Positions 55,851 to 64,000 of a stretch of DNA of 64,000 nt are shown here, in pieces. The position numbers and the translations under genes are program-made. The notes under the pieces were generated by a model, which saw only the letters and a list, made by a program, of their open reading frames with translations, did not search any database and had not been told where the DNA came from. Numbering within the stretch: the first letter of the stretch is position 1; each line of letters opens with the position of its first letter. Origin of the DNA: Pleurodeles waltl (lineage: Eukaryota; Chordata; Amphibia; Caudata; Salamandridae). The stretch lies in assembly GCF_031143425.1 (NCBI RefSeq), contig NC_090439.1, positions 349,364,027-349,428,026 on the forward strand, in the 5' to 3' direction.

Positions 55851-58735
55851 TGGGTTGTTCGGGGCAATACAATACACCAACAAATATTTTAGTTTTTCAT
55901 GCACTCACTCTCCAAGGAAGTGTTCCGCGCTGTCGGCGGTCATAGACTTTTACACTATAGTACACCTAAACAGTAAATTACTGTAAATTACTTAAATATT
56001 AAGGCCACTACCCGAAGCAGCCTTTACATTTGCAGACTAACCAATTGAACATATTTGCATTGCATTTCCTTCAGGCTGCTGCCACCCAGGTGAGAAGGTT
56101 TGTTTCTTGTTTAACCGTCTGCGTCTGCCCCTCCCTCGGCTTCATTCTCTGCACAAGAGACTCCAGCCCCTCCACTTTTGAGGAGTCTCAAAAGGTCGAA
56201 ATTAAGCGCCCCAGGACGGTTGTCTTTTAACATGAATTAGAAGAACTGTTTTTGCTAAATTAAAAAAGTATGGGCTCGTTGTGACCCTTGTGTCTCTCCC
56301 GCTTCGACCTCTGGCTGAAAGTACCTCCAGGTGAAATACCAATGAAAAACTGAAAATTACCGTGGGAAGCGAGAGCCGGATTGGGACTCCTGCACTTATA
56401 CATTAATAATGCATTGTACGCTACAGACACCGCCAGGCTGGGTTTCTGCCAACCGCAGGGCCTGCTGCCCTCTACCCCAACTGGCTGAGCCCCTCTGATC
56501 TGAGCTGTTCCTTGCTCAGTTGGTAAGGTAGCTGAGAGGGTGTAGTGCCGAGCGCAGAGATCTGTTTGTAACCTGCTTGTTTGGATTTCAGGAGTGCCCA
56601 CCAGTCTTTCAGCCTTCTGGGTCCTTAAAATGAGTTTAATTGCGTTGGGTAGTAGTAGCTCCAAGCACTTAGGCGCCAAGAGGTCGTTGTGAGTGTGACA
56701 AGCACTGATATGTAGTGTGTCATCGGGACCCTGGCACCTGACATCAGACGCCCCAAGAAGGTGCACCACATAAAACGATTTGGCATTTTCAGACAGTGGG
56801 AGAGAGCTAGGGTCACCCCCAGTTCAGCAATCTTTACACCCCCAGAAACACAGTTCTAGTGGTGAAATGAAGTGGCAGCGCATGTTATTAACAGACTACC
56901 CACTGAACAGATTCTATTTCATTGAGAGAGAACATGTGCGGAGGTTAATGAGATGAGAGTGGAACAGGCTATGCTCCGCCGGGCCCTCTCGCTAGCAGTG
57001 CCCGGTGGTGCCTCTGGCAGAACACATTCTTCTAATAAGATTGCCTTTAAACTGTTAAGGGGCCGGTCTCTGTTAGGGGCCCGCCTGCCCTCCATCCACC
57101 CTGCCACAGGTGAGGTGGCTTCTTCACTGCATATTACATCGGTGGTGCCTGCCAATAGCCAATGAGGGCCATAGAAACAGGGTGAATGGGCAGGTTCTAC
57201 GATAAGTGCTAGATGCCACGTGCGCCACTACTGTAGGCTAAGAGAGGGCTTCATGCGGGCGAAGGCAGGGCGAACTGCAGCAGGCCAGAGGTTCACACAA
57301 AACTCACTCACCTAAGTACTTATTCTTTGGTTTTTCTCCCTGGTGACTGGACTGCAGTGGCACCAACTATTAACCCACACTTTACAAGAACCTCGAAGGA
57401 AGCTGCCGGACTCCTCCCCCTGACCGCAGCCCACCAATCATAAGAAAATCAGCAGGAGTTGCTGGGTCTCATTGCAAGAAGCCAATGACACACCCACTCC
57501 TACATTGTCGCAGACAGCACTCCCTGCCATTGAGATTAATGCAGGTCTTCTGACTCCGCATTGGGACACGTGAATAACGCCCACAGTATAAATATATTCT
57601 CTACAGTAACACACAGCCAACCCACCAGAGTGTGGTCACTGCCCTTATGTATGCCTCCAGGTCAAGGAAAACCTCACCCAGGCAACACATGTGGAGGACC
57701 AAGGATCATCCTCCCCCCTAGAAAAAGAAACACAGCTTTACACATATTTGTCACAGATCAGCAAGCACATTTATTTATCAGTGTTTTTATGCACCCTTTT
57801 GTTACTCCCCGAGGGTGATAGGGTGATGCCCATTTCACTCCTTAACACTAGCCATCCCTGCCCCTTAACTTTCTAGGTCAAACATGAGGTGCTTACTTAT
57901 GTCTGGCAGACTACTATTAAAATGAAGCAGCACTACAGAATGCTGGCACCAGATGCCTCTGGAGGCATCAATGGTGTATATCCTTCTGTTTGGCCATCTT
58001 TGTCTCATGTTGCTTCTCCACATCCTTGAATGTTACTGTTTCTATGAGCTAATCACCCAGACAGCCTTCCAATGAAGTGTGGCCCCTTGCCTACAGAGCT
58101 TGACTCTCCCTCGCCTGCCCCAGCTGTTGCAGAAGAGGTCTACTGAGTTGTTGCTCCTTTACAGAATATGGCTCCTCTCCTTCAAATGAGGCAGGCGCAA
58201 ACTTCATGACCAATCAGAGTTTACTACCATGGTATCTGTGTTCGAAGTCCCCATATAGAGAGGAAACGGAACTTTCTTTAGAGAAGTGGATTAAGCAAAC
58301 ACTTGGGGCTCAGGGAACAACCTGCATAGATCACACTGTATAAGCAGCCTGTGTCAAAAATACAGAGCATCTGCCACCTTGTCCTAAGCATTGGTAGGGA
58401 TGTAACTACTGGACAAATCTTTCAACATACAAAGACCTACCTGAACCACTAATCTTGTTTGTTAAGTATATTCTATGTGAATGTACATACGGAAGTAAAC
58501 ATATAGCTACCCTCCTGCTGCTAGTCCAAACAAAGTGCAGAATTGTGATAAAAAATACTGATTACCCACAAATGGGGGACTGAATCTGTGACATGGTCAA
58601 GTGTAGGGGAAATATACTTCAGAACTGATAGAAAGGACATCACACTAGTAGACGGTCTGACAGGTTTGGTAGATGTCCTGAAAGCATTACAGAGACAGAG
58701 GTTTTTCTACCTCCCTGAATAGAAACTACTAAGAG
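55851..58735. other. intronic sequence, no gene established
   Basis: A 169-codon minus-strand frame (56260-56769) with CHTHNDLLAPKCLELLLPNA and RLQTDLCARHYTLSATLPTE looks more like a translated repeat than a gene. I recognise no domain. The rest shows nothing. Confidence 0.45.
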
Positions 58736-59210
58736 AAATAAGAACCCCAGTCTACTTTACTACTTCAATAGCTTGGAAACTTCTCCAAATTATACCTATA
58801 AAGAGTTACAGCTCAGAGAATGGAAATGTTTCTTAATTTTTCAGTACAAAAATATATTGATTAATCTTTTACATCCTATTTTTTTGTACCTTCTTAATAT
58901 AACCCTACTCTATCCAACACAGGTTAAAATGAAAACGAATTACCATTTTCAAGAGATTACGAACATCCCTCACATCCATACTATACATGCTACACACAGT
59001 CACTTTCCCTCATCCATACATAGAAATGTTACAAAACATCCTTTTTGTGACACCACAGGTTTGGTAGTTTGCTTGCATATCTCTCATTGCATTGTAATCA
59101 ACATCAACAACTTATTTACATCTTTTTGCACATTATTCAGTTCTTTTGTACACTAGTCATTTTAAAATCTTACAATCCTTTGTCTGTTGTATTTAACAAC
59201 TGTGGGTAAT
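58736..59210. repeat. first copy of a ~0.5-kb direct duplication
   Basis: Starts ATAAGAACCCCAGTCTAC and ends CAACTGTGGGTAAT. It matches 59458-59965 in order, with substitutions and indels throughout. Confidence 0.82.
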
Positions 59211-59214
59211 TGTG

Positions 59215-59400
59215 CACGATCCCTAAGAACAATCTCACTCGCATGAGACGTTTTTACGTTCCTTGGCCCTCAGGTGTGGAACTCCCTGACAGAACATCTG
59301 AAATCTTGCACTTCCCTGCCCACATTTTGCAGACAACTGAAGATGTGGCTGTTTTAATCACCTTAGCTGGGATTACCACTTCTGCTGCATAGAGAGCCGG
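59215..59400 (+). pseudogene. LINE ORF2 C-terminal tail
   Basis: One frame reads VWNSLTEHLKSCTSLPTFCR followed by QLKMWLF and a stop. This is the hallmark end of L2/CR1-like ORF2 (VWNSLP...SLPTFKxxLKTWLF). It lies between the two copies of the duplication. Confidence 0.75.
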
Positions 59401-59457
59401 GAAAACCCGAGTGGGTCCCAGCTGTTTGCAGTATATAGGCATTTAACTAAATTTAGA

Positions 59458-59577
59458 AATAAGAACCCCAGTCTACCTCACTACTTCAATATCCTGGAAA
59501 CTTCTCCCAATTGTACATGTAAAAATATACGTCCCAGAGGATTGAATGTTCTGTTTCATGATACCTTATTTTTCAGT

Positions 59578-59627
<50 letters not shown>

Positions 59628-59965
59628 CATATTATTTCTTACCGCCTTAATATAACTCTACTCTCACCAACACAGGTTAAAGTGGAAACAAAATTACTAT
59701 TCTCAAGAGAACCTAAACATTCCTCACAATCATACCATACACCCTGCATTCACTTCCTTTCTCTCATTCATACATACAAATGTTAAAAAACATCCCTTTT
59801 ATGACACTCCAGGTCTTGATATTTTGCTTGAATATCTCTCATTATATTGTCATCAGCATCAACAACATATTTACATTTCTTTCTATTTTATTCAGTTCCG
59901 CTGTACACTATATAGTTCAATTCAAGCACATTCTTTGTTTGTTGCATTCAACAACTGTGGCTAAC
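59458..59965. repeat. second copy of the ~0.5-kb direct duplication
   Basis: Parallels 58736-59210, with conserved landmarks AACACAGGTTAAA, ATATCTCTCATT and TTCAACAACTGTGG. It differs mainly by a (TA)n tract replacing part of the first copy near 58855. Confidence 0.82.
59581..59622. repeat. (AT)21 microsatellite
   Basis: 42 bp of perfect AT dinucleotide inside the second duplicate. The first duplicate has only AAATATATTGATTAA at the same place. Confidence 0.95.
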
Positions 59966-62900
59966 GTATTGTGTTTTTAACGCCTGTTTCAGGGTGAAAC
60001 ACCTTCATCATGAATGCCACATTTTTTCAAAACCCACAAAACAACTTTCCAGAACCTGGGGGAACATTATACAACATCCTACTGAGCCAGACATACAAAA
60101 CTATATACACTAACTCATAACATAATGCACGCTATCAGGAAAAAACACTAACTCAAGTAACACTTCCCAACAAGAAGACACCTTATTACCCGTGAGGGCC
60201 ATCACATCAAAAGGCTGCCACCAAAGTGCTAATTTAGTGCCAAATGTACAGTTATTATAGTGACTTGTGTTTTCAATATTCTCTCAAACCATCACCAGAA
60301 TCTACACCAACTTAGTTTGTTAAATTTCGAACCAGCTTTAATTGCTTCTTCGCTCCATAAATAGTAATGTTTTTGAGCCATTATCCTTAGGACCCATTTA
60401 ACGATTGATCAGCTTTGAATAATTTCTCGTCATGGAAGGCAAAAACTGTTATATATCAATTATTAACTACTTTCCCACCTGAGTGTGGTGTAAATACTGG
60501 CGATGGTGCCATACATTTATACATACATACGTACATACATACAAACATTCTTTTAGTTCAACACATGACTTGTATATAGAATAAAACACTTTGCAAACAT
60601 CTTGCAACTGTGGCAAATAGACCATGTAAAACATTTTTTTAATTTGGGGTTTATTTTGGCCTGTATGAATCTGAAATCAGTTTTCTCATGCACTGAGCGG
60701 ATACATTTGATTACATGGAAAATATGCCTGCCTTTACAGATGATAATCCACAGCATTCTCGTATACAGCACCCACGTCATGGCACCGCACCGACGGGTGA
60801 AAAAGATGACCATAATTAACAAAAGCAATGCAGCGAGATGTGCCATTTGGAAGTTTCAGATGTCAGTGTCTTATAGTTCTCTGACAACTACAATGCCTTT
60901 GAGATTGGATTCAGTAGATAACACCCTCATGGTAATTACTGAAGATGAAAGGGCCTTGGCAGTTGCAGGACAACACAGCCTGGAGGCACGATTTTACGGC
61001 TTCCTTCTACCCATTTCCTTCGAGACTCGTTGGGGGGGGTTGGACAATAGGGGAAGGAGGGCATTCTTGAGTTCATATATGTGTTTTTGAAACTTCAAAC
61101 TTTAGAGCGCCTTTTAGAACTTCAAATAAGTTGGACAACATAAGCAGTTACACATTTTAATAGGCGTTACAAAGTGATTTTTACATAAAATGTATATCTA
61201 TGAATCATAAATGTGTCATCTGGAACTAACGTCAGATTTCAAAACGCATTTGCAAAGCCAATAGGTCATGCCTTGTCAGTGTTTTTTAGACATGCTGAAA
61301 ACCCCACCATGACAAAATAAGAAAAAAAAGCCTATGGCATGGATGGACATGTTATTTTGAACAACACGTACCATGCATGCATTCTCGTAAAAAATGACAC
61401 AGATGTTTTTCTCTTCTTTTTATTTTCTGAGTTGGACTAGCACATAAAAAGAAAACATGCATTGGCAAAGCTAACAGGTATTGCCTATGTGAAATCTACT
61501 GGCTTTGCCAATGTGTTTTTTTTGCATGTTGCACAGCAGTGTGAGGCTGTTGTGGACCCTATCTGAAAGTAAAAATAAAAGCACTATGACGCTGTCAATG
61601 CTGGCTACATCATAATGTTATTTTTTTCTTTACTTTCAACCATGTTGCACACCATAACTAAAAACATTGACAAGGCCACATAGTCCTCATGTATGCAAGC
61701 AATATCAGGCTTTGTCAATTTTGTTTTAGGTTGTGTGGCAGAATGGGAGATAATTCTATGGTGAAATAAAAGGCACTAGGTACCACTGTTGAATAGTAAG
61801 GGCAGTAAGGGCTGGCTCACTGACATTTGACTATGGTGATATAAATGGAACCAGGCAAAAAGGGTCTGGCAGATCACTAATACAGAGCCAGAGTGTTGAA
61901 GTCTCCCTTGGGTAGTTTAAATGGTACCAGACATAAGAATGGCAGTAAATAACTGTGATATAGCCATAGCAAGTGCAGTGATGTCTGCCAAGGGCAATAA
62001 AAAAAGACAGCAGATCACTGTTATTCAGCCATGGTCCACATAGTGATGTGTCAGTTAAATATACACCAATAAGCCACACTGCGCTGTAATTCACTATATT
62101 TCGCTGGGAGCAGCATTAGCCCTTCGGATGTTTGCAACACACCTCTGTGGCCAGAAGCCCTTCTGTCTGGCTAGTCTCCCACTGATTGGGAAGAGACATG
62201 AGCAGGTACTATTCTGGGGTTGAATATTGCAATAATAAATATAAAAATTGCAGCTGTGTTTTGTGCACATGTTCTGCTTAGGTTAGAAATAGAGGTCTGG
62301 GGGATCTGTAGCCTCTGCACAGTTCACCAAGTAAGCTGAATGTCAAAAGCTAGAATCTCAGCAAAGTTAACATGGTTCTTTATCCATCCAAAGTCGATGG
62401 TCTAGTTTATGGTGCGCTCTATGAAAATGGTAAGCACCATATTGTGGCATGACAACACCTCTTGTTTGCTCCTTTGAGGTATTTCCCATCTTTTTCACAC
62501 CTTAAAAATGCTATTTCCTTGCTGGAAGAGGTTTGAAAGCAAATGCAAATTAGCCTCCACGACAGACGGGGAAAAGGTAACTTTCCAAAAGTTACATTTC
62601 CTTAATATTTATTAAAATCCTGGCTCCACCATGGAATTGGATTTTGTAATGCTTATATACACATATTTTTCTGGCTTGTCCCATTCCTGAGGTTCAGGAT
62701 TAGGAATTTTATCTGTACTCTTGTTTTCTGCATAGGACAGATAGGCCTGCCACAGTGAAAAATATATTTTTGGGGCAACTCACTGTAAAGCAGACAACTT
62801 CAAACTGTAGGTCATGCCCCCTGGTGGTCCAAGTCTCCATCCCCAGGTAGCACTAATGTGTCTGCATCTACTTGTAAATTAAGATGGTCTGGAAGTGCAA

Positions 62901-63119
62901 TTTTGCTTATCAGGTGTGTTTCCAGACTGTCTTCATTTACATACTGCAGACAATACAGCCCACTTCCGAAGGCAGTAGCTATGAACAGTGAAGCTGGAGC
63001 AGCGGAACTTGGATCCAGAGGTCTTCTGAGGGGCCAACTGTATGATAATGACTGTGTTTCTTTAAAAAAAGGGTATGGGGGTTCTATATGTCTGATAGCA
63101 TTACGTAGCTCATGGGAGC
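59966..63119. other. intronic sequence, no gene recognised
   Basis: AT-rich sequence with a TACATACATACG-type repeat at 60518-60545 and inverted pieces around 61230-61700 (ATTGGCAAAGCTAAC and GGCTTTGCCAATG) that resemble 1150-1250. No conserved laminin exon was found on the minus strand. Confidence 0.55.
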
Positions 63120-63345
63120 TAATTTGTTTTAGGAAAGAAAGATGTGGCCTAACAGAGAAAGCAACTAACTTTTGAACTGGGCAACCAGGTTCAAGTCCCA
63201 GTGTTGGCTCAATTCTTTGGGTAAATCACTTAATCGCCTCATGGCTAAGTAAAGGGAATCTGACCTTGTGTAACATAAATGTTGCACATGTAAAGCACTC
63301 CAATGCCCTTGGACGGACCAGCATAAACATCCAAAAAAAAAGGGT
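63120..63345 (+). mobile_element. tRNA-type SINE
   Basis: Shows an A-box-like TGGCCTAACAG (about 63145), a B-box-like GGTTCAAGTCC (63189) and, after a spacer, TTTGGGTAAATCACTTAATC, similar to the conserved central part of MIR/CORE-type SINEs. Boundaries and target duplication were not determined. Confidence 0.65.
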
Positions 63346-64000
63346 GGTGCAGCGAACCTGTTTCAAGATTGTTGTAATGATCAGGCATTATGGGAAAGGA
63401 GTGAAAGAGGCAGAGGAGATAGCCTGCTATTCTGGGCAGCAGCTATTGTTATTGCAGTGGTTGCAGTTGCACTGGGGTCCAGGAATGCAAGGTGATCCCA
63501 ATACTCCAATCAATAGGAGCAGAATGTTCTAGTCAATTTCTGTTTTTGTTTAATGAATTTGCTCTTTTATAAGTCTCAGACTAACTGTGGATTATAAGGT
63601 ATAGAAAAGGTCTCCCTGAAAAGAGCTCATAAACCTGTATCATGCGCTCAGCCCTGCCACTCCTCTCTCTTACTCCTTGCCTTAAAAATTTGGAGGGGGG
63701 CCTGACTTCAAAATATTCTGCTTTGGGAGACGCAGAGCAAATACGTTTGAAGACTTCAGCTGTAAGGCCAGTTTAACATAAAATTTCTACATGCCATTCT
63801 TTACTTTTAAATACCTTGCCTTTCAGACTACAAGGCCTACAAAGAGGTGACATTATCTGAAAATAAGGTTTAGACCTGTCAAAAGGATTTATTTTGCGAG
63901 GGTCAATTGCAGTTTTTGCACTGCTATATTCAGGCTACAATGGTAGGCCCAAAAGCCATGTTCAACATGATCAATGTAATGATATTGCACAAAAGGTACT
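63346..64000. other. intronic sequence, no gene
   Basis: No coding or repeat signature recognised. Confidence 0.5.

Noticed and set aside
56260..56769. A 169-codon minus-strand frame as a possible gene
   Set aside because: No recognisable motif, no splice signals, and a repeat-derived look; kept only as a note in the intron entry.
1..64000. CRISPR arrays, operons or prokaryotic signals
   Set aside because: The sequence is clearly vertebrate intronic DNA; the tandem repeats are minisatellite, microsatellite or local duplications without spacer structure.

Overview
The window reads as intronic DNA of a large-genome vertebrate, most likely a salamander and perhaps a newt. This is inferred from one short laminin exon in about 63 kb without another recognisable exon, surrounded by long-LTR retrotransposons, LINEs and TAA/TTA-flanked foldback elements. 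The only host coding sequence I can support is a minus-strand 81-codon exon (750-992) of the laminin alpha N-terminal (LN) domain, best matched to LAMA1. Everything at higher coordinates would be its 5' intron.

Layout: 1-749 is downstream intron. At 1253-14500 lies an old repeat (degenerate GAGTG-type minisatellite plus a unique-looking body), opened by a 629-bp solo LTR (2116-2744, target duplication CAATG) and by an 11.1-kb LTR retrotransposon (2784-13905, target duplication CACAG) with a scrambled pol. A paralogue of the same old repeat, without either insertion, sits at 46250-47090 and shows the empty sites. From 14.5 to 26 kb the intron holds foldback elements: a 154-bp MITE, two ~0.92-kb hairpin-rich copies with 3-bp target duplications, and a 155-bp palindrome.

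At 26298-41783 is an old plus-strand Ty3/gypsy element (184/185-bp LTRs, decayed RT-RNase H-integrase). It is split between RNase H and integrase by a young 10.4-kb LTR retrotransposon (28667-39113, target duplication GTAGT) and again by a 988-bp foldback element (40412-41399). The young element has one uninterrupted 1593-codon Gag-Pol frame on the minus strand in the order Gag, protease, integrase, RT, RNase H. That is the Copia-like order known for the Gmr1 group of Ty3/gypsy elements. A third, 5'-truncated gypsy with canonical order lies on the minus strand at 42610-45490.

From 47 to 64 kb are an unidentified 144-codon minus-strand frame, an older 2.6-kb solo LTR related to the Gmr1-like LTRs (49672-52287), a 5'-truncated L2/CR1-like LINE (52300-54752), a LINE tail bracketed by a ~0.5-kb direct duplication (58736-59965) and a tRNA-type SINE (about 63120-63345).

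The most distinctive content is the Gmr1-like family: one apparently intact copy, one rearranged copy, one long solo LTR, and a short LTR that matches only the first ~630 bp of the long ones.
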